The notes: a model not told the origin generated them from the letters alone. Shown: positions 11,475 through 23,827, numbered from the stretch's first letter. The stretch: 64,000 nt of DNA from Isoetes taiwanensis (GCA_021234155.1 JAJEKV010000235.1:372001-436000); one strand, 5' to 3'. Numbers and translations are program-made.

Positions 11475-13728
11475 CTGTTTAAAAATAGCGCTCCTGCCAG
11501 AGCCCTCATTTCCAAGCAAAAGTATCTTGTGTGTGTTTCTCTGCTCAAAATATTCAGGCAACTTTGAAGCAGCATCCATGTCTCACTTAAAATGTCCATT
11601 GCCTCCGCGAGGAACTGGAAGTGATAGTAATGTGGATAAAAATTTTACCGAGGTCTGCATCAAAATGTAACATAAGGGTGGGCCCATATAACATTCATAG
11701 ACGGAATGCTCTTGCTTTAGATGTAACTTACCATTTTCCAAAGGTTCCCTTTCTTATTACTGTTATCAAATCCTTCCTCTTCATATCGCCCGTCTGAATA
11801 CAAAGTAAGGTATGTCTTTGGAGGGCATTGCGCACCTGAATACTACATGGAACTTCCTGGTGTGAGATAGTAAAGCCAAACATGGTCTACCTTTTTGGAA
11901 CTACTTCAGCCTCCGAATGTTCTTATTAACACACATGTCAACACGCATTGCTTAAAAGGTACTACAACTTGGAAGTACTGGGAGAGTGCATGTTCAGGAG
12001 CAAGATTTATCTCTTCCTTGTCATGGCAATTAAGAGAAAGACACTTAAGAGCCTAAGGGGAGGTAATTGCTTGGCTACAACAGATATTCTAGGAAGACTA
12101 TTTTAATCATATATCTAAATTTATCTAATCTATATTATGCACAAAAGGAAAATAATACGTTTGGTGTCTTTGAGAGCAGTAATTTACGTTATCATAATTA
12201 CTCAGATCATGCATAGGAGCAGCAATTGACGGATATATTTATGCCAGACAACCTAGTAGAGACTTATCTATGTCTGTCAAATAACTGCAAGCATAAGAAG
12301 AATATGATAACAATGAGCAAACAGAAAAACATTATCTTCTCTAGCTTTACATACATTCGGTTCTACTTGGCTTTCTGAATGATATGTATGATAATTTGGT
12401 TCACACAAATAAAAGTATCATAAAATATTTGAATACCTTTAGCAGATACAGTTCTGCCTTGCTGATCTCACGGTTATTAATGTAAACTTCAGTAGCACCT
12501 TTACTTGCATTTGATTTTAACTGTCCACCAACCCTTAAGCGGCAAGCAATAATTTCTGATGGCTTCTTCCCTTCCTGAATAAATGTACCCTTGGCATATT
12601 AGTTTCGAATTATGATGGTCAATACTAAGATATACACATCGCTCACCTTACCCCAAAGCCCTGAAACCTTGTCATACCAATACTTCCCAGGTTTCACTTT
12701 TCGAGGAGGATTGGGACATCCAAGTAGTTCAGCCAGCTCATGAGATGTAAGCTTTTCACCATTAACATAGATCTGCTCAGGGTGTAGTTGATTTGCTGGA
12801 CATTCTTTCTCAGACTTCATAATTTGTTGAACCTCTAAAGGACTGAGAAGTCTCTTTAATAACCGAGAGGGCTTTCCCAAGCAAGTTCTTCGCGACTCAT
12901 GTATTGGTTGTCCTATACAAGTCTCACACTTACGACCTTCTGGCATTGAACCCATAACTTGCAGAACACAATTGCTGCAGTATTTTGCATAACAAACCAA
13001 ACAAGTCTCTTTCTCTTTCATCCGGATGCCTTTCAAGCATCTGCAGCACTTGCCCTTTTCTCTTTGCTGCCCAGATACTGGACCATGTTCCCCAGATGTT
13101 GTTGGATATTCTGAAGATGTTCGCAAATTCCTAGAGTCACACTCTGGAGAGGAACAAGACGAATCATGTTGTTGACCACTTGACTGCCCTAGATCCTCAC
13201 TCACAAAAGGGGAAGAAGAAGAGGGAGGCCGACGGGGAAAATGAGGCACAAATTCTGCTACTGGCAATGGGTGTTCTATTGTTGGTCCATCGTATTCAGG
13301 TGCAATTGAGAAGTCTAAATTTTCAGGCAATGGAACACCTGGAGGCAACATACGCCTTAGTTGTTCTATACAATCTTCCATGCCTGTATTGGGCAAAGCA
13401 TAAGCTTGTGGTCTTTTTCCTGAGTTCATCTCGTTGGGCACGAAATGGCACATGGGCTACAACCAACTACACTATGAATTTCCCTTATATATCATACTGC
13501 ATGTGTGATAGGGGACATCCAACTCAAATTTGGATTTCGAGCATATAAGAAGATTTTGTTTCGTTTTCTGTTTAGACTTCGATGCGATCCTTCAATCCAA
13601 AACCCTACGCAATTACAGGTACTAACTGAAAATTTAACAGGTAACTTACCTAGATAAAAGTTTGAGCCAACTCCAAGCCAAGACGCCGTCGTGTTAGGAT
13701 TGAAGCTTGATTGCTGCTCCATAGTCAA
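11475..13728 (-). pseudogene. XLG: Extra-large G protein (XLG), N-terminal exons with in-frame stop
   Basis: XLGs are plant-specific Galpha-like signalling proteins: a long N-terminus with a Cys-rich region, then a G domain. Five exons fit in phase on the minus strand: 13728-13650, 13419-12647, 12574-12437, 11842-11732 and 11654-11475. Exon 2 carries LDFSIAPEYDGP and the XLG Cys-rich block (KCCRCLKGIRMKEKETC, YCSNCVLQVMGSMPEGRKC), then LLKRLLSPLEVQQIMKSEK and KYWYDKVSGLWGK. Exon 3 has EVYINNREISKAEL, and exon 4 has YSDGRYEEEG. Exon 5 has LLSLPVP and the P-loop GNEGSGRSAIFKQ. Exon lengths (79, 773, 138, 111 and 180) keep one frame. A TGA at 11583-11585 lies in frame in exon 5, and no later exons (switch regions, NKXD) are found in the 11.4 kb downstream. 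The exon 1 to 2 junction is the least certain. This is probably a truncated pseudogene. A sequencing error plus a very long intron is the alternative. Confidence 0.85.
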
Positions 13729-14280
13729 AATGCCGCGTGCAGTCCACGCGTGTTTCGCTTTTCTTAGAACCTCTCACTGATAACGACCTGTTATCACCCC
13801 AACCATAGAGTTCACCAAAGTTTTTTTCTAGTACGTTAGCCCAACCCAATATTCCTGGTCGCTTCTAGCTACATGCTAAGAGTCTAGACTATCTTCTATT
13901 AAGTTTTTGGCAAGTGTTCCATATTTCCACCTTTATTGCTTCTTCCCTATTGTTTTAGCCTCTCAATGATCACATTAAATAACTGCAAGTATCTGCCATG
14001 AAGGATGAGGGCATTCCTCCTCTTCCATATTAACCACATTGTTAAGCTCTAGTTCCAAAAGACAATATTTCCTCACACCTCCACATATACCGCTAGGAAA
14101 TGCTCTAGGCAGACGCCTCATTGTGAAAGTGGCTATGCATCCTTATATAGTTGGTGGGGCAAGGACTCACTTTTATAGTGGTGGTGGTCTCTCATATTTC
14201 AAACATAATAATCTCATATTTCAAACATTTCATAGTTAAATCTTCATTAATCCAAACATATTTGGATTAATGAAGATTCA
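13729..14280. other. Upstream flank of the XLG remnant, no feature recognised
   Basis: This would hold the XLG promoter if the gene copy includes it. I see no clear TATA box or conserved element that I could defend. It ends where LINE ORF1 sequence begins. Confidence 0.4.
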
Positions 14281-14285
14281 ACCAA

Positions 14286-14399
14286 AATGCAGTTTCAACA
14301 GAGGAAGGAAGAGGTACAGAAAATGAAAGATGCAAGGCAGGAAGGGAAGAAAGCATTTTGGAAAGGTAATAGAGTAGTTGTGGAGGCCAATGAATAGGG
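14286..14399 (+). pseudogene. LINE ORF1 C-terminal end
   Basis: The sequence encodes a KEEVQKMKDARQEGKKAFWK stretch and VVVEANE before a stop at 14395-14397. It aligns with the end of ORF1 at 5350-5454 (KKQELERVKEARANNKKVEW). About ten bases separate it from the start of ORF2, as in the other copy. Confidence 0.65.
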
Positions 14400-17387
14400 A
14401 AATCAGAACATCAGGGTCTGCTCTTGGAATATAAACGGACTGGATGCATTAAAGGCTGGTACAATGCAGAACTTAAGAATTGGGATGTTATTTTCTTCTT
14501 AAGAACTCATGAACATGAGGAAAGTTGTGTTCTGGAGATTCTAGAATTTATAGTCATATGTAAAACGTGGCAGATAAAAGGATGGAGGTACAAAGGCTGC
14601 GGGGGGATTGCATGTTATATTCGGAAGGAATTTGAGCATTGTATTAGAGCAGTAGACAATGGATGGCAGGTTGGACAAGGAAAATAGAGGATGACTATGA
14701 ATATGTTACACTGCAAGGTAGTCATTTATTAAACCTGCGTGGCGGTCTAGGTTTTGTGATATATAATGGTATATCCAAATATCCATTATCAGGTGGAGTT
14801 ACATCTAGAGGGGCTCAAAACAGGGGATCCAGTGTGGTAGATTATCTGCGTGCAGCAGAGCATATGACAGGAAGGATAGTAGATTTTAAAGTACAAGATT
14901 GTCCAAAATCTGACCACTTACCATTGATTTTAAACACGTCATTACAGGAGGTGCAGAAAGAGGTGATGTCAACCCGTATTCTTTTCGGCTACAACAAAGC
15001 TAGTCAATATGCTGAAATTTGCGAGGAGAAAAACAGCAAGGTAGAATGGCCCACTAAAGCAGCAGATCTAAACAGTCGGCTCACCTCCTTGTTGATTAAA
15101 AGTGCGAAAGAATGTTTCGTATCTGTCAGAAAGGCCAAGGGCCTGCTATGCAATAAATGGTATGACGAGGAATGTAAGAGCTAGAGGCTTAAGTATAAAC
15201 AGGCACAAAAGCATGAAATGGGGGCTATAATGAAAATTTATAGGAAAACAGTTAGACGAAAAAGGCGTAAATATGAGGAGGACAAACAGGTTGCATTTGT
15301 GAAGAATATGATTGTAGAACCTCGAAAGTTTTGGGGGAATCTCAAAAGCAAAAGGGCCCAAACAAAAATTTAAGTGGACGCTGACTTGTTAGTTGAACAT
15401 GTCACTAAACTGTATCACTTACAAGGGCAAGATGGGAGGATGCCAGGAGGAAATGTATATGGAAATTCACGGAAAAGGAGATAGAAGAGGGTATAAGCCG
15501 ACTAGCCAATGGGAAAGCCATAGATGTTGGGGGCCTTTCTGCTGAAATGATTAAATGGGCTGGGCCACAGACGCTGAAAGTTATTACCCAAATGTTTAAC
15601 GCTGCTGTTCAGGAAGGCCTCCCACCAGCGTGGAAAATAAACAGAGTGACACCTATTCACAAAGCGGGAGATATGGGGAACCCAGGTAACTACAGAATGG
15701 TAATGGTAGGAAGTCTTTTTGCAAAATTGTTTGCCACAATTCTGGAAAGAAAAATCAGCTCATGGACGGAAAAAAAAGGGGTTAGGTCAGAAATACAAGC
15801 AGGGTTTAGACCTAAAAAATCTACGATCGATCACTTGGTAATTTTTCGAACGGATTCGGTAAAGAAGACGAAGAAACCGCTGTTTGCATTGTTTGTTGAT
15901 TTTTCAAAAGCTTTTGATACAGTAAAACGAGAGCACTTGTGGATAAGGATGGAAATGCTTAACGTCCCAGTGGACATTAGGAATGCAGTAGCTCTACTTT
16001 ACCAGAAGGTGGTGGTAAAATTATCCTTCCCGTTTCCCCAACATTACGGAATTGACTCTAATATAGGTGTGAAGCAGGGGTGCCCTTTATCCCCCACATT
16101 GTTTGGTCTGTTTATTGATCAATTGGATGAATGGATAATCTTGCATGGCCGGGAGGGAACACTTTTACATGAGCAGGTTATACGATTACTGATACATGCG
16201 AATGATGTAGTGATGTTTTCGAGAACTGCCCATGAATTACAGAAGCATCTTGATGCGCTTCTCAGTTTTTGCGACATTATGGATATGAGAGTCAATCTGG
16301 AGAAGACAAAGATTATGATATTTGGACAAAAGAAACAGATCACTATACCTTCCTGTATGGCAGAAAACATGTGGAAATCACACCTTCTTATAAGTATTTG
16401 AGCTTGCTGGCGCACACTGATTATAAGTGGAATTTAGCAGTAGATCAGAGAATAGATGGGGGTTTAAGGGCTTTATTTGACATGCAGAGGCGGTGCAAGA
16501 AGGTAGGTCTTATAAGTTTTACCTTATGGAGCACTAGTGCACCCAGTCGTCTTGTATGGCTGTGAAATTTGGGGACCTGGTTTAGCCCTCGATAGGTGGA
16601 AAAGGCTGGAAAAAATCCAAAAAAAAAAATTATAATTACCGAACTTGGAGTAACGTTACAAACACCAGTCGTGATGATGCTTGCAGAAACAGGGCTTATG
16701 CCACGTAAAGTGGAAGCTTTATATCAGACAATTGTATATGTTATGAAAGTGTGGACAATCAAAAGGGAGGGATTACCAGGACTTGCCATGGACAGTAGGT
16801 GCACAAAGGTTGGTATGTTGATTTTTTAAAATGGCTATGCAAATGGGGTATTAGTTTTGATCAGATCCCAACTAGCTCTAAACATGTGAAGGTTTGTGTA
16901 TCAAAAAGCATGAGAGATATTGTGGCAGGATGTTGGTTCCAAATCTATGTCTTACAAGGCATTGTTTAATCTTTCATTAAGGGAAGCACCTTATCTGAAT
17001 CAGGTAAGCTCTGCATTCAAGCGACAGTCAATTAGTAGAATGAGACTCAGTTCACATCATTTGGGGGTTGAAGTAGGGAGATGGGGGAATATTCCGCGAG
17101 ACTTTAGATTGTGCAAAGCATGTGACAAGGAGATCGTGGAGGATGGGGAACACTTTTTGATACACTACCGGGCATATTATGATCTTAGGGTCAAGTACGG
17201 CATTGAGGGTATTGCTTTGGAGGAGTTAATTACAAAAGTAACTGCATCAGCAATAGGAAACTTCATTGTTACGACACTTTTGAGAAGGGAGAACTTTATA
17301 TTACATTACAAGACACTTTTATCTGATTATGAACTTGGCATGAGGGAGATAGCTAATGATTCTCAAGCAGATAAGGGCATTACTTAG
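14400..17387 (+). pseudogene. LINE ORF2: endonuclease, reverse transcriptase, zinc knuckle
   Basis: The endonuclease start RVCSWNINGLDAL is at about 14410, and GIACYIRKEFE at about 14610. The GDFN block is deleted, while VVDYLRAAEHM and KSDHLPLIL (the SDH catalytic triad) survive at 14840-14930. CNKWYDEECK opens the linker. The reverse transcriptase (15547-16401) shows INRVTPIHKAGD, FRPKKSTIDHL, LFVDFSKAFDTV and SNIGVKQGCPLSPTLFGLF. The motif C that should read YADD/YVDD reads HAND (RLLIHANDVVMF, about 16180), so the second catalytic Asp is lost. After frame changes near 16400-16600 the C-terminus runs from 16920 to 17387. Its knuckle is CKACDKEIVEDGEHFLIHY, where the final Cys is Tyr. The product would be non-functional. 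Confidence 0.85.
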
Positions 17388-17424
17388 CTAGGGCACGATA
17401 TTGAATTCTATGTTGTTTTGGATG

Positions 17425-17456
17425 CGTCTCATAGATCCTGATGGTCTAGTAGACGG
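17425..17456 (+). other. LINE 3' nested stem-loop
   Basis: CGTCT pairs with AGACG, and the inner AGATC pairs with GGTCT through one G-U wobble. It is followed by TAATAATCTCTCTC instead of the ATTTC repeats seen elsewhere. Confidence 0.55.
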
Positions 17457-17466
17457 AATTAATAAT

Positions 17467-17590
17467 CTCTCTCTCTCTCTCCCTCCCTCCCTCCCTCCCT
17501 CCCAACCAAGTAATGTAGTGTGGTGTGTGGTCACATGTCCAGTTGGATGCTGCCTAGTGGCGTGACGTTAAAATACTATCTATCTATCTA

Positions 17591-17651
<61 letters not shown>

Positions 17652-17690
17652 TTTGTCACACACACACACACACACACACACACGCTTTGG
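17467..17690. repeat. TC, CCCT and CA microsatellites
   Basis: (TC)n then (CCCT)n lie at 17467-17502, and (CA)n at about 17591-17648 and 17658-17682. They directly follow the LINE tail. Confidence 0.95.
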
Positions 17691-18670
17691 CCTTCTCCTT
17701 GAGCGCTTTTAACTTCCCTCCTTTGTTCAACTTTTTTAGTTGTTGGTTTTTTCTTGGATAGTGGGGTTCGTGGGTGTTTATTTTTGGTTTGGCTTTTTCC
17801 TAGTTGTGGCATCTTAACTATTCTTTGCTTTTATGCCCTTGTCTTTTCCGTTCTCTATTCGACCCTTGCCTATATATCTCAGCATGTTCCTTTGCCGTGT
17901 TTATCCTTTGTTTGGCACCTGTGCTCTTCATCCTCTTGCTATTCTAGTTTTGTTCGATGGCTTCTTAGAAGAGGTGGAGCTTCTGTTTTGTGCTTCTCTT
18001 CATTAGTTCATTATGTCTTTCTCTCTTGGCCTTGTCTTTGGTCTCTTCTGCTCTCTTGAAGGTACGTTATGTTTGTTTATTTTCTTTGTATATGATGTTT
18101 ACCTTTGCTTGTGTGCCTTTGCCATTTTGTTTACTCTCTGTTTTGTTTCTCCTTTCTTTATTTGTGGTCTATTTTATGGAGCGCCTCATAAGATTGTTAC
18201 TAGTATTAAGAGCAGCCCCTATGTAGATTACCTACGAGAATGCAAATTAATCATCTAGTTTCTTTATGAGCTATAAAAATGCTTCAGATGATTGAGAGAG
18301 AATTTATTGTCTATGATCTGATCTGGTCACATGCATATGATTGTGGTTTTACATTTTTCATTTGGACATGGATAACAACTGGGCAGTTCCCAGGTCTAGT
18401 TACTATCTTTATACTAACTTAAGCTCCTGGATGGTCTGCAGGTACATGCTCTTGCCCTTGAATAAAGTTTATAAAATTTACTTCTAAATGCATGGATTTA
18501 TGGTGAGATTTATCCTAAAGAAGCTTTGCTAAATGCATTCAGATAAAATTATAAGATGTGATAGTATATCAATTCATATGTCATAAGAATCAAGTTGGAT
18601 ATTGTTCATAATGAATATGTGGAGTAATTGTTGTGAACATTTTATGAATTTATATGGCTGTCCTTTTATG

Positions 18671-18676
<6 letters not shown>
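17691..18676. other. T-rich stretch, no gene recognised
   Basis: About 17700-18180 is strongly pyrimidine-rich, which gives long hydrophobic open frames. They overlap in several frames and show no homology I can name. I treat them as composition artefacts. Confidence 0.55.
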
Positions 18677-18728
<52 letters not shown>

Positions 18729-18740
18729 TCACTCTCTAAA
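18677..18740. repeat. CA microsatellite with CACT repeats
   Basis: (CA)n from 18677 to about 18723, then ACTCACTCACTCTCT. It lies about 65 bases upstream of another LINE 3' end. Confidence 0.9.
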
Positions 18741-18802
18741 TTGGTCATGAACTCTACTTTACAATAGGCTTATTATCTGAATGCATGAATCTCTGTAAAG
18801 TG

Positions 18803-19232
18803 CAGGATGCGGCTGAGCTTTCACAAACTCGAGGTAGAGGTTGGTCGTTGGTCGAAGATGGCACATGAATTGAGATGTTGTAAGATCTGTGGAGCTCATA
18901 AAATTGAAGACGAGGAGCATGTTATACAACTATGCTCAGCATAAGAGTATATCCAATCAAATTTTGGCATAAAGGTAGCGACATTTCTTTGAGCTTCCAC
19001 CCATCACTATTGGAAACTATTTTATAGAGGCTATGCAATTGAGAGGAACTAACATTCTAAACATAAAGTTATACATTGGAACCAATGAGGTTGAAGAAGA
19101 GGGAACTACTATGTTCTTGCCTGACGTTATATTAGATGAATTGGTGTATACCACAGATTGTTCATTTCGAAAGCTTTTAGACTTGATGGTCTTATAGACG
19201 TGTTAATACATATTTCATTTCATTTCTCTCTC
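18803..19232 (+). pseudogene. LINE ORF2 C-terminus and 3' tail, 5'-truncated
   Basis: MRLSFHKLEVEVGRW and the zinc knuckle CKICGAHKIEDEEHVIQLC (about 18880-18940) are readable. A stop follows immediately, and the remaining C-terminus is out of frame. The 3' end has the inner stem-loop (AGACT-TGAT-GGTCT, about 19179-19192) with AGACGT and then CATTTCATTTCTCTCTC. Confidence 0.75.
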
Positions 19233-19639
19233 CCTATCTGTAGCGAATGCAATTGTAAGAGGTGCCATACTTCGTTAGGTAGCGAAGTTGAAGGGTACCT
19301 CTTTGTATGTCGACTATGACCTTAAGATCTACGACAAAAATTACATCAATGAGAGTTTGCAGGTGTGAGGGACATATGCCAAACTGGTAGATTTGTGATA
19401 CTGGTGCATGTCAGGGTTTAAAATTTTCCTCCACCCAACCATACTATGATAGACATTGTGCAGAATACATTGTGCAGAATACACAACCCTCAGGGTACTG
19501 CTGAAATGCTGGGGCAATTGCTATTGCTGCTACGACCCCTAAGTGTGCTATTGATGCCAGTGCACCTACTGTTGTTGTCACAAACCCCCCAGGCTACTAT
19601 TGATGCAAGGCTCTATTGATATATATGGATAGAGCTGTA

Positions 19640-21190
19640 AAATACATGTGGTGCTCCCTTTCTCATCTTGCCATTTCCCACATGTCGACTCAAACTTCTA
19701 CCACATGCATTCAGATGCGGATAGATTGGACCCTTATATCAATCTATTTGATGGCATTTAGCAGCACAAACAATTAGGCCACATTATGCTATTAGGAGAT
19801 GTCAATGTATGCACAACTACAACTCAATTCAAAAAGTCCAACCCATTGCCTGAGGATATGTTGTAGCTCCAACATGTAGAGGACCTTTGTCTGTGCACAT
19901 CAGTTGAGCAGGATATCATGTCACATGCTTTAAAAGGCAGTTGCTTTAGAGGTGCGATGCCTTCGACTTGATTATTTGAAATGGCCCCACATAATGACGA
20001 TCTTTCTCCTCATACACTTGTCAAAAGAATTAGGGTGGGGGGTCCAATGTAGTGGATTATGCGCGCAAGCAAGATCTACATCTCCTCACACATGTACATG
20101 TGGGCACACAGAGTAAAGACAAGAAGGCTGATCCGGATCACCAACCCCAGTTCGTGACAATAAATTGACAACTAGTAAGGCTCTAGTGTCAGGCCACCTC
20201 TTGGATGCCTCAAGTTTTTTTGAATTATGATAAAGAAGAAGGTTATGCTCAATGCTAAGACACGTGAGATACCAAGAGACTTGTAGCTTTAGAACAACAA
20301 TCTGCCAGGCTTGTTACTGTACTTCTGAGTACGCTGTAGAGACAAGTTTTGGGAGACGACGCACTAGTAAACCATCACGCACATCCACCTTTCCTTGCAA
20401 CATATGGTTTGATGATGAATGCAAACAATAGCTCAGACTGCTAATTGATCTCACTCTATGCCCTCAAGCAATCAGATAGTATAGAGCTTTCATCAAAGGC
20501 AAGAAGGCACATTACGTTGAACATTGATGGAGAATGCTTTACCTTCCTGACTGCCAACTCAAGATATTATGAAGGAAAATATTACACAAGTCTATACAGC
20601 CTCTTGACAACATCTCTTGATACAGTACTTGATGCAACTCTATGATCCTAATACGGTCTAGAATTCTGTGCTAGCACAAGTTGCCCCTCAGAGACTATAA
20701 CGGAGGTAGAAGGCACTCATGGTTTGCAACAATTCTCAAATGACAAGGCAGCTAATATCAACACGAACTAGAACTATTGAAGAGGGCTGGATCTCAATTG
20801 TCTCAGTTCTGACTAGTTTGTTCCATAGAGATCTCCAGGAAGGCTTCCGCATGCATTAAACTGCCAACAACATCCAATATCCACAGGAGCTACAAAATGC
20901 AGTATATAGGTTATATGAGATAGTCACAGCTCAAATGCATCCATCATGCCATCCTATCAACAATAGTGTAGGAGTGCGACATGGATGTCCACTATCTCCC
21001 ATGCTATATGGATTGTATATTGATCCACTAGAGGAATGGTTGGTCCAACATGGGTTTTTTTTTTTTTTTTGGGGCTCGCTTTCGCTAATTACATCAATAG
21101 GCGTTGATATATGCAAATGATGTAGACATTTTAGCCAACACCCCAGCAAGTATGATGCAGGCATTTGATGGCTTATGTTGGTACGAGATT
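19640..21190 (+). pseudogene. Strongly decayed LINE ORF2 (endonuclease to motif C)
   Basis: This is an older copy with many stops. HIMLLGDVN stands for the GDFN block (about 19780-19810), NVVDYARKQ and DPDHQP for the end of the endonuclease (about 20045-20150), and WFDDECKQ for the linker (about 20409). VGVRHGCPLSPMLYGLYID is motif B (20963-21020), and LIYANDVDILA at about 21105 is motif C with the second Asp changed to Asn. Two poly-T runs (about 21056-21071 and 21215-21228) lie in or beside it. It is more diverged than the other copies and may be a related subfamily. Confidence 0.7.
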
Positions 21191-21212
21191 GTTCAAGTAG
21201 GGAAGGTTCCGG

Positions 21213-21470
21213 GTTTTTTTTTTTTTTTAATAAGTCATGCTGGTAAGCATTCAAAAGTGGATCTTTATTTCAAATTTCAATTTGAGCCATACAATGTACT
21301 TTTGCTGGAAATGGTCATGTTAATTTTTCGAAGGCTAAAAATAGGCCGTATTTTTCAGTCGACCATAATTAATACAATTGGCGTAATAAATACGGGGGGA
21401 ATATTTAATATACACAGTGTATTTAGGGCACTGGACATATTTATGACACGTACAATTTATGGAGTTCTAA
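21213..21470 (+). repeat. Direct repeat, copy A (possible LTR-like or MITE)
   Basis: A poly-T run, then AAGTCATGCTGGTAAG, CATTCAAAAGTGGATC, a GAAATGGTCA word and a TTTTTCAGYCRACCAT word, ending in AGGGCACTGGACATATTTATG. It is about 75-80 percent similar by eye to 22075-22312. A possible TATA box (CCTATATAACC, about 21541) lies 70 bases downstream. If these are terminal repeats, the element is small and decayed. Confidence 0.55.
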
Positions 21471-22074
21471 TTGTGACATGCACAATTACCGAGACGATTA
21501 TTTGCTGTCCATGCGCCTGCTTCTATTAATGGCATTAACCCTATATAACCAGTGCTAATTTCTTCGATCTAGCTCAAAAACTTTGCGAGCACCTACCTGA
21601 CTTCATGAGCGTCCACCCGATCCAGATATTGCAAGTCCTTGCCCGATCCAAGTCCTGATAGTGCCATGAAAAAGTTCTCGAAAACGTATGTTTTTTCATT
21701 TTTTTTTAGCTTCAACTTAGCTTGTAATTGTATATTTGAGCTCAGAGGGATCGATATGGCGATCTTTCTATATATCGATGCTTCATGAGCAATTTTACCA
21801 GCTCATAATAATTGCGGCGATGATTCTTCTAACTTAGGCCAATCAAATTTCTAAGTTTATTGAAACCCATAGTGATCCTTAATCTCAAACCATCTGTTGC
21901 AGTGTAATGCATAGCTCTAGTATGTATAACTAGAGCACAATTCTGCGTACTAAAGTTATGTCTTACATCGGCAACAGGTAGCCGAAGTCTCAACAGGACG
22001 ACATTATCTTTACTTAGCGGCATCTCTAAGAGCTTGTTCTTGTACTAATGCGCGGGTTGTTTTGGTCAACCAAT

Positions 22075-22312
22075 TTGATTTTTTTTTATTAAGTCACGAT
22101 GGTAAGTATTCAAAAGTGGATCATCATTTTAAATTTGAATTTGGGGCATGCCACGTACACTTTTTGGAAATGGTCACCTTAATTTTTGGAGCAAAAATTG
22201 CCCCTATTTTTTCAGCCAACCATTATTAATACAACCAGTGTAATAAATAAGGCAGCAGTATTTATCGCACATGACATATTTAGAGCGCCAGCCATATTGT
22301 GTGCTAGTACAT
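22075..22312 (+). repeat. Direct repeat, copy B
   Basis: Second copy of the repeat at 21213. It starts with poly-T and AAGTCACGATGGTAAG and carries ATTCAAAAGTGGATC and TTTTTTCAGCCAACCATT. The 600 bases between the copies contain no gene I recognise. Confidence 0.55.
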
Positions 22313-23010
22313 CAGATAGTAAACAAGTCGAGGACATGGGCACATCTTCATGTATGTATCCAACTTATGCAATCCAATTATGCTTTCACATAATATACTA
22401 ATAATTAGTGTATGGAATGATCTACAAAAGGAATGTCAAATTGTTCAACCAGTTGAAGTAGATCTTCAACCAGCTGATATAGAAGAAACAAATTTAAGTT
22501 CCCAATATGTTGGCACGGGGACTGATCCAAGGTCCAATACTATGCTTCTTGGGTTTTGGAAAATGGTTGAGAAAGTGGATAATTCAGATACTCGAGACAA
22601 TCTGCTAAATCTACTTGCAGTCTAAGGTTTATTACATATTCCTTAGGGGAGACCACGAGTACCAGAAGTACATGTACAGCCAATAGGGTGGACCGGCCTT
22701 CCAATAGCTAGAGAATGTCCAACAACAAGTGCTACTGCTGAAGCACATGTAAACCCTCAAAACCATTTGAAGAAAGGCTAGCATGATGCAATAATAATGA
22801 GATACCAAGTTCCAGATGATATAATGATCATGTCTGCTCCTTAAGTTATTAATTATATGCACCGTAGCTTTTACTTCGGAAATATAATTGTGTACCTTTT
22901 GCACTATCGTGTCTTCAATTTGAACTTCAACATGTTTCATGCATTTTTTTTACAAACGAGATAGTTCACCCAGTGAATGGAAATTGATTTCCATATATCC
23001 AGTATATAAA
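22313..23010. other. Unassigned sequence with a 91-codon open frame
   Basis: An open plus-strand frame at 22350-22625 has an acidic, Gln-rich composition (QPVEVDLQPADIEETNL). I do not recognise it, and it has no companion motif. Nothing else is supported here. Confidence 0.3.
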
Positions 23011-23520
23011 TTAAAAAGGTAACACACTACAAACTTGTGCAAATTCAAAGACACCATCTAATCCATGGCACATTTCAGGCAGACTTCCTAACAACATCTC
23101 ATGCACAATATCAGACAATGCAAAAGCTGCACTAGCACTTTTAACCATGTGATTTATCTTTTTAATGGGGAATTTAGCTCCAATAACAGACTCTAATGGT
23201 ACCAATACTTCTCTATCCTCCAACAACTTATATTTGTTATGACAACCTAGCAATTTCAGATAACAATAAGTTGATATGGCTGTGTCACCTGCACGATGCT
23301 CATTCTTGTGAGCATCAATGACATTTCCATCCAACACATGCTTCTCTCTAGTGCAAACAAGAACATAGTATGGCACATCTTCCTCATTACTAAGAAGAGC
23401 AAAAGAAGCAAAATTATCACCAAACTATATGACATCATGTAGTTCCTCTATCTCATTTGCAAACATTGCAGTTTCTAAATTCTGCACCTTCAGCATGTGC
23501 ACATGGGACGAGCTTCTTCA
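23011..23520 (-). pseudogene. Unrecognised coding remnant, minus strand
   Basis: Read on the minus strand, the sequence gives a protein-like stretch: PYYVLVCTREKHVLDGNVID, AHKNEHRAGDTAISTYCYLK, then LLEDREVLVPLESVIGAKF. A stop and a frame change lie upstream, near 23430. Codon use and residue mix look like a real, decayed coding region, and the text feels like a conserved plant repeat-associated protein, but I cannot name the family. It may belong with the remnant at 24592-25053, which has the same orientation. Confidence 0.4.
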
Positions 23521-23827
23521 ATGTCTACTTTCTACAGTGTTGAATAGACTCGCATGGCATCGGAAGAACAAGATAATAGTCTAGCCATCAATAAGGTTGG
23601 GTCCTCTAGACTTATGCAAGATACACAATGTTTGAACATCAGGAAGGGGTTACACATCAAATGGTTTTGACCTGTCAATCTCAGACTCCTTCACTTCCCA
23701 ATACACTCTCCAAGCTTGAGATTTCTTGTTTCTCAAAACAACAAGCATCTTTATTTCAATCCCATGCTCTCTTCTTTGCTCACTTGCATGAGTTGCTTGG
23801 CCTTGGCAGCCTCTCCATCATGTTTCC

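Larger units (their letters stand above)
14281..17500 (+). mobile_element. Near-complete LINE (ORF1 end, ORF2, 3' tail)
   Basis: The copy starts inside the C-terminus of ORF1 and runs to a TC/CCCT-rich tail. It is the longest single LINE here, about 3.2 kb. Its two protein parts are described separately. It is inactive because of stops, an internal endonuclease deletion and a mutated catalytic motif. Confidence 0.85.

Noticed and set aside
17754..18258. Overlapping hydrophobic open frames that look like membrane proteins
   Set aside because: The DNA is T-rich. All plus frames give hydrophobic text, no frame shows a motif, and there is no splice or start context.
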